Positions 55,011-63,994 of a stretch of DNA of 64,000 nucleotides are shown piece by piece. Within the stretch, counting starts at the first letter, position 1; each line of letters opens with the position of its first letter. The position numbers were made by a program, and so were the translations under genes. The DNA is from Roseiarcus sp963742305 (lineage in GTDB: Bacteria > Pseudomonadota > Alphaproteobacteria > Rhizobiales > Beijerinckiaceae): positions 1 through 64,000 of the forward strand of contig CAVULN010000036.1 of the NCBI GenBank assembly GCA_963742305.1, read 5' to 3'. The notes under the pieces were generated by a model. The model saw nothing but the letters and a program-made list of their open reading frames with translations. It was not told the DNA's origin and made no database searches.

Positions 55011-56261
55011 GCGGACGTTATTCAGGCCTCGCGCTTTTGCGCCACGGACTTGCCGGCCACAAAGGCTGGCCGCAGGCCTGGCGCAAGGCGGCGCCCAAGC
55101 CGGCTTACGACGTCGTCATCGTCGGGGGCGGCGGACATGGGCTCGCGACCGCCTATTACCTCGCCAAAACCCACAAGACGTCGCGCGTCTGCGTGATCGA
55201 GAAAGGCTGGCTCGGCGGCGGCAACACCGGGCGCAACACCACGATCGTGCGGTCGAACTACTTCTATCCCGAATCGGTCGCTCTCTACGATCTCGCGCTC
55301 CGCCTTTACGAGGGCCTGTCGCGCGAGCTCAATTTCAACATCATGCTGAGCCAGCGCGGCATCCTCAATCTCGCGCACACGCCGGCCGAATTCGAGATCG
55401 CCGCGCGCCTCGTGAACGCCATGCAGCTCAACGGCGTGGACGCCGAGCTTTGGGGTCCGGACAGGGTCCGCGAGAAGCTGCCGCTGATGACGCAATCGCT
55501 CGATTCCCGCTATCTGCCGAACGGCGGCGTCTGGCAGGGGCGCGGCGGAACCGCCCGGCACGATGCGGTCGCCTGGGGCTATGCCCGCGCCGCCGACCGG
55601 CTCGGCGTCGACATTGTCGAGAATTGCGAGGCTTCAGGCTTCATCATTGAGAACGGCGCCTGCGTCGGCGTCGAGACGACGCTGGGTGAAATTCGCGCCG
55701 AGGCGGTCGGCGTCGCGGTCGCCGGCCATTCCTCGCAGCTCATGGCCAAGGCGGGCGTGAGGCTGCCGATCCACTCCTATACGCTGCAGGCGATGGTGAG
55801 CGAGCCGGTGAAGCCCTGCCTCGACATCGTTCTTCTGCACATCGGGACCGGCGTCTATGCGAGCCAGTCCGACAAGGGCGAGATCGTGTTCGGCGGCGGT
55901 CTCGACCGCATTCCTTCCTACGGCCAGCGCGGCTCGCCGCCGATGCAGGAGACCGTCGTTTCCGGCCTTCTCGACGCATTCCCCGCCTTCGGCCAATTGA
56001 AGCTGATGCGCCAATGGGGCGGGATCGTCGACGTCGTTCCCGAACTCGTCCCCGATCATCGGTCCCGCGCCGGTCAAGGGCATTTTTCTAAACTGCGGCT
56101 GGGGAACCGGAGGCTTCAAGGCCATTCCCGCCGGCGGCACGCTGCTCGCGCATCTCATCGCGACCGGCGCCCACCACGAGATCAGCCGCCCCTTCGATCT
56201 GTCCCGTTTTGCGGCCGGACGCCTCATCGACGAGGCGGCGGGATCGGGAATCGCGCATTGA
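55007..56261 (+). CDS. soxB: Sarcosine oxidase beta-type subunit, frameshifted
   Basis: About 417 residues. FAD motif DVVIVGGGGHGLATAYYLAK, GGGNTGRNTTIVRSNYFYPE, and GGTARHDAVAWGYARAADRL, whose histidine is the likely FMN attachment site of heterotetrameric sarcosine oxidases. Near 56044 the text CCCGAACTCGTCC has one base too many; without it the next frame reads SSPIIGPAPVKGIFLNCGWG and TGGFKAIPAGGTLLAHLIAT, ending IAH at 56261. The fold is complete across the break. It overlaps tetR by 4 bp. Confidence 0.88.
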
Positions 56262-56271
56262 GGAGATCGCC

Positions 56272-56604
56272 ATGTATATCGCGATGAATCGCTTCAAGGT
56301 CATGAAAGGCGCAGAGAGCGCGTTCGAACAGGTGTGGCTCTCGCGCGACACCCATCTCGACCGCGTGCCCGGCTTCCTCGAGTTCCATCTGTTGCGCGGA
56401 CCCGAACGCGACGATCACGTGCTCTATTCGTCGCACACCGTCTGGGCGAGCAAGGAGGCGTTCACCGCCTGGACCCAGTCCGAGCATTTTCGAGCCGCCC
56501 ATCGCGACGCGGGGGCCAACAGGCCGCTTTATCTCGGCCATCCCGAGTTCGAGGGCTTCGAGGTCCTTCAGACGATCAAGACTTCCCGCCATGAGGCCGC
56601 CTGA
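56272..56604 (+). CDS. Antibiotic biosynthesis monooxygenase (ABM)-domain protein
   Basis: A 110-residue ferredoxin-like ABM domain (MYIAMNRFKVMKGAESAFEQ, VPGFLEFHLLRG, VLYSSHTVWASKEAFTAWTQ, SEHFRAAHRD), similar to heme-degrading HmoB/IsdG-like proteins. A GAGGAG site precedes ATG 56272. It is an unusual insertion between the beta and delta genes of the sarcosine-oxidase-like operon. It could protect against peroxide or process a product, but the role is unknown. Confidence 0.84.
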   Translation: MYIAMNRFKVMKGAESAFEQVWLSRDTHLDRVPGFLEFHLLRGPERDDHVLYSSHTVWASKEAFTAWTQSEHFRAAHRDAGANRPLYLGHPEFEGFEVLQTIKTSRHEAA

Positions 56605-56613
56605 AGGCCACGC

Positions 56614-56877
56614 ATGCAAATCTTTCCCTGCCCCTTCTGCGGTCCGCGCGACGAAACCGAATTCCACTATGTCGGCGAACCGAAGGCGCGGCCCGAGCCC
56701 GCAAGCGAAGTCAGCGACGCCGCATGGGCCGAGTATCTCTGGTTCAACGCCAATCCAAAGGGCGAGGCGCGCGAGATCTGGCTGCATCTCACTTGCATGG
56801 AGATGTTCGCGATGACCCGCGATACGGCGACCAACGCGGTCGTGGGGAGCGAAGCGCCGACGAGGCCCGGGTCTTGA
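56614..56877 (+). CDS. soxD: Sarcosine oxidase delta subunit
   Basis: An 87-residue zinc-binding subunit: MQIFPCPFCGPRDETEFHYV and WLHLTCMEMFAMTRDT provide the CxxC, His and Cys ligands seen in SoxD, with YLWFNANPKGEAREIWLHLT typical of the family. Its stop overlaps the soxA TTG start. Confidence 0.93.
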   Translation: MQIFPCPFCGPRDETEFHYVGEPKARPEPASEVSDAAWAEYLWFNANPKGEAREIWLHLTCMEMFAMTRDTATNAVVGSEAPTRPGS

Positions 56878-59721
56878 CCAGCGTTCGTCTGCCGACCGGC
56901 GGCGCGGTCGATCGGGGGCGACCTCACGCCTTCACCTTCGACGGCGCGCCTTATGTCGGCTTCGCCGGCGACAGCATCGCCTCGGCCTTGCTCGCCAATG
57001 GCGTCCGCATCGTCGGACGCAGCTTCAAATACCACCGGCCGCGCGGACTCTGGGGCGCATGGACCGAGGAGCCGAACGCGATCGTCGACGTGACGCGCGA
57101 CGGAAAGACGACGCCCAATCTGCGCGCAACTGTCGAGGCGCTCGACAACGACATCGCCGTCCGCGCGGTCAATGCGTCGCCCAATGCAGCCGCCGATCGC
57201 GCCGCATGGCTCGAACTCCCTCGCGCCGGTCCTGCCGGCGGGTTTCTACTACAAGACCTTCCTATGGCCCCGCTGGGGGACCTTCGAAGCCTCCGTCCGC
57301 GCCATGGCCGGGCTCGGCCGCGTCGATCCGGACAATCGCCCGCAGGCCGACAATCCGCAGTTTCATGCGCGCTGCGACGTTCTCGTCGTCGGCGCGGGGC
57401 CTGCCGGCCTCGCCGCGGCTCACGCGGCGGCTTGCGCGGGACGGGTCGTGTTTCTCCTCGACGATCATGGCGAAATCGGCGGCCAGCTCATCCATCGTGG
57501 CGGCGAAATCGGGGGCGGAGACTGGCGGGATTGGGCGCGCGTCGTCGCGCGCGCGGTCGAAGCCGCGGACGGACGCGTCATGACCCGGACGACGGCCTAT
57601 GGCGTCTATGACGCCAATCTCGTCTGCGCCTGGGAGCGTCGCGCGCCAGCCCCCGACGCGCTCTGGCGCATCCGGCCGCAGAGGATCGTGGTCGCGGCGG
57701 GCGCGATCGAGCGCCCGCTCGTCGTGCCGGACAATGACCGGCCCGGCGTGATGTCGGCCGACGCCGCGCTCGTCTATCTGCGCCGCCATGCCGTGCTGGT
57801 CGGCAAGCGCGTGGCGGTCGCGACCAACAACGACAGCGCCTATCCTGTCGCGGAGGCCCTGGCCGAGGCGGGCGCGGAGGTCGAGATCGTCGATACCCGC
57901 GCCGCCGGGCCGCCAAGCCAACTGAAAGTGACGCGCGGCGCGGAAATCGAGGGCGTCATCGGGACGAAAGGCGTCGAAGCGGTGCGCGCGGGCGGCCGGA
58001 CGCGCGATTGCGACGCGCTTCTCATGTCCGGCGGCTGGTCGCCGACCGTGCATCTTTACGCCCAGGCGCGAGGCCCTATCCGCTACGACGAGGCTCGCGC
58101 CGCGCTCGTTCCTCAAGGCGGCGTCGAAAATCTCACCGTCGCCGGCGCCGCCAACGGCGCCTTCACCCTTGCGGGAGCCTTGCGCGAAGGCCACGCGGCG
58201 GGCGGCGGCGAGGGCGCCGCGCCCAATGCGCCCGAGGGCCAGTACCGCATCGAAGCCTCCTGGCCAAAGGCCGACGATCAGGGCCGGCGCTGGATCGATT
58301 TCCAGAACGACGTGACGCTGAAGGATGTCGCGCTCGCCGCCCGCGAGGGCTACGTCTCGGTCGAGCACCTCAAGCGCTACACCACCCTCGGCATGGCGAC
58401 CGACCAGGGCAAGACCGCCAATGTCAATGGCCTCGCGGCGATGGCGGCGCTGACCGGCCGCACCATCGACGAGACCGGAACCACCACCTATCGCCCGCCG
58501 TTCGTCCCCACGCCAATGGGCGTCATCGCGGGCAGGCGGCGCGGCGCGCTGATCAATCCGCTGAAGCGCCTGCCGCTCGAAGCCGAGCACCGGGCCGAAG
58601 GCGCGCAGATGCGCGAATATGGCGGCTGGCTCAGGCCCGCCTGGTACGGGCCGGATGAGCCCGATCTCGCGATTCAGCGCGAGGCCGCCCGCGCGCGCGA
58701 TACGGTCGCCCTGTTCGACGGCTCGTCGCTCGGCAAGATCGAGATCGTCGGCCCCGGCGCAGCGGCGCTCGCCGACTTCCACAGCTATAACCGCCTCTCG
58801 ACCCTGAAGCCGGGCCGCATCCGTTATGGTTTCGCCCTGTCCGAAAATGGAGTCGTGTTCGACGACGGCGTGACCTTGCGCCTCGCGGAGGATCGCTTCC
58901 TTGTCTCCTGCTCGTCAGGCCATACCGACGCGGTTCGCATGCGCCTCGAACTCTGGCGGCAGGACCGCTTCGATTCCCGCCGCATCGCCATTCACGACAC
59001 GACCGCCCAATGGGCGACGCTCACCGTGACCGGCCCGCGCTCGCGCGACCTCATCGAAGCGTGCGGGCTCGACATCGCGCTCGACGACGAGAGCCTGCCG
59101 CACATGGCCTTCGCGACGGCCGAGTTCGACGGCGGGCCGCTCAGAGTGGCGCGGGTGAGCTTCACCGGCGACCGCTCTTATGAGCTTTCGGTTCCGGCGC
59201 GCCGCGCTCGCGCCTTGCGCGCCCGCCTCGCCGAACAGCTCACGGCGTTCGGCGGCGGGCTTCTCGGCCTCGAGGCGCTGATGATCCTGCGCGCGGAGAA
59301 GGGCTTCATCGTCGTCGGCAAGGACACCGACGGGACGACCATGCCGCACGATCTCGGCGTGACGGGCCCGCGCGATTCACGGGGCGACGAATTTATCGGC
59401 AAGCGCTCTCTCTTCATGGCCGTAGCGAAAGATCCGCGCCGCAGGCAACTGGTGGGTCTGAGCGTTCCGTCGGGAGAAGCGCCGCTGCCGACCGGCGCCC
59501 ATGTCGTGGGCGGCGAGGGCGCGGCGCGGCGATCTCAGGGCTACGTGACGTCGAGCGCCATGAGCCCGGCGCTCGGCCGCCCGATCGCGCTCGGGCTCAT
59601 CGAGGCGGGGCTCGCGCGCACGGGGGAAACGGTCGGCGTCACTCATCTGGGCCGCGACCGGCGCGCGACGATCACGACCCATGTCGCGCTCGATCCGGAA
59701 GGAAGGCGGCTCCATGCGTGA
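56874..59721 (+). CDS. soxA: Sarcosine oxidase alpha subunit, frameshifted
   Basis: About 949 residues. The N-terminal 2Fe-2S-fold segment starts at TTG 56874 (TSVRLPTGGAVDRGRPHAFT, RIVGRSFKYHRPRG). One extra base near 57213 changes frame, after which LPAGFYYKTFLWPRWGTFEA continues the family. Then come the NAD domain CDVLVVGAGPAGLAAAHAAA, IVVAAGAIERPLVVPDNDRP and C-terminal GcvT folate domains (ETGTTTYRPPFVPTPMG, SSLGKIEIVGPGAAALADFH). Length and motifs are complete. A TTGA overlap couples it to soxD, and it overlaps soxG by 8 bp. Confidence 0.9.
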
Positions 59722-60214
59722 GATGCGCCTCGCCCCGCCGCGCGGCGGCGCGGAGCTTCTCGTCGACCATCCGCGACTGACGGCGCGCAGGCTCGCTGGG
59801 CTCGGCCACACCCTGATCTCGGGAGACATCGACGCGGCCGTCGCTTCCCTTGCGCCCGGCGCGCCGATCCTCGGCCTCGATGCGCGGGCGCCCGCCGGCG
59901 AGCATGCCTTGCGCATCGGCCGGACGAGCGCGCTCCTGGTCACGCCCGCTCCGCTCGCCGCTGCCGACGGCTGGCGCGACGGCTGGTGCGCGACCTCGGT
60001 CGACGACGGCTTCGCCGCGGTCGAGGTCTCGGGCGCGGACGCGCCCCAGGCGCTCATGCAGGCGACCTCGGTGGACCCCGCTTCGGGCTCGCCGTCGGCG
60101 GCTGTTCTCTTCTTTGGCCTCAGGGGCCTGCTTGCGCGGAGGCGCACGGGCTTCCGCGTCCACGTCGAGGCGACGCGGCTCGAGACGCTGATCGCCTGGC
60201 TCGACGGCGTTTAG
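59714..60214 (+). CDS. soxG: Sarcosine oxidase gamma subunit
   Basis: A 166-residue GcvT-like small subunit, shorter than the usual roughly 190-200. It has LDARAPAGEHALRIGRTSAL, DDGFAAVEVSGADAPQALMQ and the C-terminal GFRVHVEATRLETLIAWL of SoxG. Order soxB-(ABM)-soxD-soxA-soxG and the overlaps support the assignment despite weak conservation. Confidence 0.83.
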   Translation: MREMRLAPPRGGAELLVDHPRLTARRLAGLGHTLISGDIDAAVASLAPGAPILGLDARAPAGEHALRIGRTSALLVTPAPLAAADGWRDGWCATSVDDGFAAVEVSGADAPQALMQATSVDPASGSPSAAVLFFGLRGLLARRRTGFRVHVEATRLETLIAWLDGV

Positions 60215-60230
60215 GGGAAGGAAGACGCAA

Positions 60231-61046
60231 ATGGCGGACGAGACAGTGGAACAGCCGATCGACATCGACCTGCCGAAGTCGCTGAAGGCGACCCGCATCG
60301 GCGCGATCGCCCATCTGCGCCTCGCCCGCGCGGAGAAGCGCAACGCGCTCGACGATGTGACCGTGCTCGGGCTCGAAACCTTCTTCACTCGCATGGCCGC
60401 GGACATCCGCGCCGTCGTGCTCACCGGCGAGGGCGCGCATTTTTCCGCCGGCCTCGACCTTTCCGAGGTCGTCGAGGCGCGCGATCCCCTCGACGCCGCG
60501 CTCCATTCGCGCATGTGGCATCGCGCCTTCGAGGCGATCCAGTTCGGACGCGCGCCGGTGATCGTCGCGCTGCATGGCGCGGTGGTCGGCGGCGGGCTCG
60601 AACTCGCCGCCGCCGCCCATATCCGGGTCGCCGAACGCTCGGCCTATTATGGGCTTCCCGAGGGCCAGCGCGGCATTTTTCTCGGCGGCGGCGGAAGCGT
60701 GCGCATCGCCCGCCTCATCGGCGTGCCCAGAATCATGGACATGATGCTGACCGGGCGCACGCTCAACGCCGAGGAAGGGCACGCCGCCGGCGTCACGCAA
60801 TATCTGGTCGCGGACGGCAAGGGGTTGGAGACTGCGATGGCGCTCGCCGCGAAGGCCGCGTCCAACACCTCGACCACCAATTTCGCGGTCCTGCACGCGC
60901 TCCCGCGCATCGCCGAAAGCAATCCCGCAAGCGGGCTTTTGACCGAGTCGCTGATGGCGGCGATCGCGGAAATGAGCGGCGAAGCCAAGGAGCGGCTGAG
61001 AGACTTCCTCGAGAAGCGCGCGGCGAAGGTCACCCGGCAGAGCTGA
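60231..61046 (+). CDS. Crotonase / enoyl-CoA hydratase-family protein
   Basis: A 271-residue crotonase fold. CoA-binding and oxyanion segments: LRLARAEKRNALDDVTVLG, VVLTGEGAHFSAGLDLSEVV, HGAVVGGGLELAAAAHIRVA and GLPEGQRGIFLGGGGSVRIA. The glutamate in LPEGQRG corresponds to one catalytic acid; the other is less certain, so hydratase, isomerase or lyase activity is open. It follows soxG by 16 bp and is likely in the same operon. The end overlaps the convergent small membrane protein gene by 17 bp. Confidence 0.87.
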   Translation: MADETVEQPIDIDLPKSLKATRIGAIAHLRLARAEKRNALDDVTVLGLETFFTRMAADIRAVVLTGEGAHFSAGLDLSEVVEARDPLDAALHSRMWHRAFEAIQFGRAPVIVALHGAVVGGGLELAAAAHIRVAERSAYYGLPEGQRGIFLGGGGSVRIARLIGVPRIMDMMLTGRTLNAEEGHAAGVTQYLVADGKGLETAMALAAKAASNTSTTNFAVLHALPRIAESNPASGLLTESLMAAIAEMSGEAKERLRDFLEKRAAKVTRQS

Positions 61047-61326
61047 CGCGCCAGCGCCTGCCCCGGCCCGCGATCAGCCTCAGCCACGGGCCCGAGTGAA
61101 ACGCGCTCATCATGAGGTACATCGGAACCATTCCGCTCATCGGCGAGCCGTGCTCCGCGCCCATGCAGACCGGCGCGACGCCAGCGCCGAGACCAGCGGT
61201 CATCAACGCCATCATGGCGAAGGCGGGCGCGGCCGCGAGGCCAAGCCAGTCGGCCGCGGCGCGGGCGAGCGGCGCGAGAACGCCGCCTCCGCCTCCTGTC
61301 AGGCTCGCGGGGCAGGCGCCGCTCAT
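61030..61326 (-). CDS. Small hydrophobic membrane protein, unknown function
   Basis: A 98-residue protein with a hydrophobic helix (LAAAPAFAMMALMTAGLGAG) and a second weaker one (MVPMYLMMSAFHSGPWLRLI), a methionine-rich middle and a basic tail. Its start overlaps the upstream DUF899 stop by 4 bp (ATGA), so it is translationally coupled. I recognise no family; it may be a small integral membrane partner of the DUF899 proteins. Confidence 0.6.
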   Translation of the reverse strand: MSGACPASLTGGGGGVLAPLARAAADWLGLAAAPAFAMMALMTAGLGAGVAPVCMGAEHGSPMSGMVPMYLMMSAFHSGPWLRLIAGRGRRWRVSSAG

Positions 61327-62072
61327 GGGCGCGCGCCCTCCTCCTTGTTCCGGAACGCCGCCTCGCCCGCGTCCGACACCTCGACCCATCGTGGGTCGAC
61401 GGCCTTTTCGGTCTCGTAATTGTCGTGCCAGTTCCACCATTTGTAAGGAGCGGTCTGCGGATAGCCGTCGGGCGAATCCTCCCAGAGCTCCTGGCGGCCG
61501 AGCGGCGTCAAGTCGAGGTAGCTCCACACGGTGCCCATCGCCTCGTCGCCGCGGTTGTTGATGAAATAGGTGCGGTACACTTTGTCGCCGTCGCGGAAGA
61601 AGACGTTGTGGCCGTGCCATTGGTCGACGCCGAAATCGGCGTCGAAATCATCGGTGATCGTGTACCAGGGCATCCGCCAGCCCATCCGCGCTTTCAGCCG
61701 CTGAATGTCGGCCTGCGGCGCGCGCGAGGCGTAGGCGAGCGTCGTGTCGCGCGCGTTCAGATGCGCGAGGTGAGAGACCTGATCGGCGCCGAGCGAGCAG
61801 CCGCGGCAGGCGTGATCGGGCCAGCCGAACACGCCGGGCTCGAAGAAGGCGCGATAGACGATCAGCTGGCGGCGGCCCTCGAACAGATCGAGAAGGCTCG
61901 CCTCGCCGTCGGGTCCGATGAAGCGATAGGCCTTCTCGACCGCCATCCACGGCGCCCGCCGCCGCTCGGCGGCGAGCGCGTCATGGGCGCGCATCACGGA
62001 TTTCTCCTTGACGAGCAAGCGCTCGCGCGCAGCGTCCCAATCCTGTCGTGACACGATTGCGGGCGTGTTCAT
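61323..62072 (-). CDS. DUF899 (thioredoxin-like) protein
   Basis: A 249-residue DUF899 protein with a thioredoxin-like fold. The CRGC pair (DHACRGCSLGADQVSHLAHL) lies at the expected active-site position, followed by MGWRMPWYTITDDFDADFGV and HDNYETEKAVDPRW. The family is predicted to be redox or detoxification enzymes. It overlaps the small membrane protein by 4 bp. Confidence 0.87.
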   Translation of the reverse strand: MNTPAIVSRQDWDAARERLLVKEKSVMRAHDALAAERRRAPWMAVEKAYRFIGPDGEASLLDLFEGRRQLIVYRAFFEPGVFGWPDHACRGCSLGADQVSHLAHLNARDTTLAYASRAPQADIQRLKARMGWRMPWYTITDDFDADFGVDQWHGHNVFFRDGDKVYRTYFINNRGDEAMGTVWSYLDLTPLGRQELWEDSPDGYPQTAPYKWWNWHDNYETEKAVDPRWVEVSDAGEAAFRNKEEGARP

Positions 62073-62073
62073 C

Positions 62074-62862
62074 TTAACCTCCTATGGGCTGAAGGGATGG
62101 TTGGGCCGCCCCGTACTCGTCGCGGCGTTTCCACCAGATCCCGCTCTCGTTGCGTCCCTTGGGCGCGCGGTCGAGCCACTGGTAGGCGCCCCACAGCCCG
62201 TCGAGCCCGCGCGCGTAGGTGGAATAGGCGTGGTAGACCTGGCCGTCCTCGAGCGCGAAGGCGCTCATGCCCGGCCGGTCGCGCATGAAGGTCCGTCCGT
62301 CGGTGCCGCACGAGGCCGCGAAGCGAGCGACCGGTTCCGGGACTTGCGCCGCGGTCAGCGGATGGTCGCCGCGCCGGTAATTGTATTCGACGCCGCCGGC
62401 GCGCTGCTGGTCCTCGGTGATGGAGACATTGAAATCGAAGTTGAAGTCGCCGCCGGACGAGGAGGCCCAGGGGAACGTCCATCCCATGCGCCGCTTGTAA
62501 GCCTGCAATTTCTCGAGCGGGGCGCGCGACACGGCCCAAAGCGCGACGTCGTGATTGGCGAGATGCGCGGCGAAGCCGTTGAACCCGTCGGCGATCATCG
62601 AGCAGGACGGACAGCCGGCCTTGTAATCGGGCCCGAACATGAAGTGGTAGACGAGGAGCTGCGAGCGCCCGCCGAACAGGTCCTTGAGCGCCGCGGTCCC
62701 TTCGTCGGTGTCGAACCGGTAGGGCTTGTCGACCTTGACCCACGGCATGGCCTCGCGCTGGCGCGCCACTTCGTCGCTGAGCCGGGTCAGTTCTTTTTCC
62801 TGTTTGAGCAGCGCGAGCCGGGCGTTCAGCCATTCATCGCGCGAGACGACTGGATTGGGCAT
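62074..62862 (-). CDS. DUF899 (thioredoxin-like) protein
   Basis: A 262-residue DUF899 paralogue of the next gene, with CPSC in KAGCPSCSMIADGFNGFAAH, MGWTFPWASSSGGDFNFDFN, PGMSAFALEDGQVYHAYSTY and GAYQWLDRAPKGR near the end. It is separated by 1 bp from the second copy, suggesting tandem duplication and a shared transcript with the regulator upstream. Confidence 0.88.
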   Translation of the reverse strand: MPNPVVSRDEWLNARLALLKQEKELTRLSDEVARQREAMPWVKVDKPYRFDTDEGTAALKDLFGGRSQLLVYHFMFGPDYKAGCPSCSMIADGFNGFAAHLANHDVALWAVSRAPLEKLQAYKRRMGWTFPWASSSGGDFNFDFNVSITEDQQRAGGVEYNYRRGDHPLTAAQVPEPVARFAASCGTDGRTFMRDRPGMSAFALEDGQVYHAYSTYARGLDGLWGAYQWLDRAPKGRNESGIWWKRRDEYGAAQPSLQPIGG

Positions 62863-62969
62863 GAGTGAACCTCCTGTTTGCTGGGTGTCTCTCGTCCAGA
62901 GGAGCGGCGCCGAAGGCGGCGCGTCCCGAAGGACGCTTGAGATCGCACGATCGGCGCCGCCTTCTGGAT

Positions 62970-63011
62970 CATGCTTGGAGACGCCGCGCTTCGTCGCGGC
63001 TCCTCGGCATG
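62970..63011. repeat. Imperfect hairpin in spacer
   Basis: In the 179-bp space between the DUF899 gene and the SRPBCC gene lies CATGC...GCATG enclosing GCCGCG/CGCGGC with a short loop and a matching GGAG/CTCC, an imperfect palindrome of about 42 bp. It could be a processing signal or a dispersed intergenic element; copy number elsewhere in the genome is unknown. Confidence 0.45.
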
Positions 63012-63041
63012 GGGTCGGCTGACGGCGAAAGGGTTTGGCGG

Positions 63042-63593
63042 TCAGGCGGGCTTTTCGTCAGCCGGAATGCGCCGGTCGTATTCGGCCCTGAGGCGCTTGA
63101 ACCGGTCCCAGAACGGGCCTGGCTCCTCGCCGCTCAGGCGTGCGGCCAGCATGTCGAGATGCGCGTGCCATCCGGTCGAGACGCCGACCAGCATGCCGCG
63201 CGTGGGCAGGCGGCGGTGGACGACGGTGAGCAGCACCTTCTCGCCTCTCGGCTCGAGCGCCATCGAAACGTCGCTGTCCTCATTTCCCCAGGTGAAGGCG
63301 AGCCTGCGCGGCGGATCGCACTCGAGGATCCGGCTCTTCATCCGGTGCTCCTCGCCGAAACCGTCCGGGCGCTCGCCCGGCGGATCGGTGAGCTCGCTGT
63401 TGCGCCAGACGAGTTCGAACGGCGCGCCGACCTTCATTTCCATGTCGCCCGCCGCGAGCCACTTGCGGCGCAGGTCGTCCTCGGTGAGATAGGCCCAGAC
63501 CCGCTCGATCGGCCCTGGCAGCATGCGCTGGATGGTGAGGGTCGAGGCCTCCGTGAGCGCGCCATAGGCGTCGACTTTCGCGCGTTCGTTCAT
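63042..63593 (-). CDS. SRPBCC (AHSA1-like) family protein
   Basis: A 183-residue START/AHSA1-fold protein. LTIQRMLPGPIERVWAYLTE, RKWLAAGDMEMKVGAPFELV, RRLAFTWGN and STGWHAHLDMLAARLSG are characteristic. The ATG at 63593 overlaps the arsR stop by 4 bp (ATGA). It follows an ArsR regulator, a frequent pairing in which the regulator controls a small detoxification-type unit. The ligand is unknown. Confidence 0.9.
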   Translation of the reverse strand: MNERAKVDAYGALTEASTLTIQRMLPGPIERVWAYLTEDDLRRKWLAAGDMEMKVGAPFELVWRNSELTDPPGERPDGFGEEHRMKSRILECDPPRRLAFTWGNEDSDVSMALEPRGEKVLLTVVHRRLPTRGMLVGVSTGWHAHLDMLAARLSGEEPGPFWDRFKRLRAEYDRRIPADEKPA

Positions 63594-63994
63594 TGGTCGT
63601 CTCCTTGGGCAGGGTCTGTCTCTGGGGGTTTCGCTTCGGGGGAAGAGGAATTGCCGGCCTTGCGCGCGTCGTCCTCGCGCAGGAGCCGGTCGAGAATGTC
63701 GAGGCGGGCGGTCCAGAAGCGCTCGTAGAAGGTCAGCCACTCGTGGGCGGTTTCGAGCGGTCCCGGAGCGAGGCGGCAGAGATGTTCGCGCCCCCGCACC
63801 TCGCGGCTGATCAGTCCAGCGGTTTCCAGGACCTTGATGTGCTTCGAGACCGCCGCGAGCGACATGGCGAACGGCTCGGCAAGCTGACCCACCGTCCGCT
63901 CGCCGGAGGCGAGTTCGCGCAGCATGTGGCGGCGCGTCGTATGGCTCAGCGCGTGAAAGATGGGGCTCAGCCGGCGGGTCTCTAGTTCAACCAT
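63590..63994 (-). CDS. ArsR-family transcriptional regulator
   Basis: A 134-residue winged-helix regulator. RRLSPIFHALSHTTRRHMLR, LASGERTVGQLAEPFAMSLA and AAVSKHIKVLETAGLISREV form the HTH. The C-terminal tail is Pro/Asp-rich. It lacks the cysteine metal site of metal-sensing ArsR proteins. It is the first gene of an ArsR/SRPBCC/DUF899/DUF899/membrane-protein operon and sits at the window edge, so its promoter is not visible. Confidence 0.9.
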   Translation of the reverse strand: MVELETRRLSPIFHALSHTTRRHMLRELASGERTVGQLAEPFAMSLAAVSKHIKVLETAGLISREVRGREHLCRLAPGPLETAHEWLTFYERFWTARLDILDRLLREDDARKAGNSSSPEAKPPETDPAQGDDQ

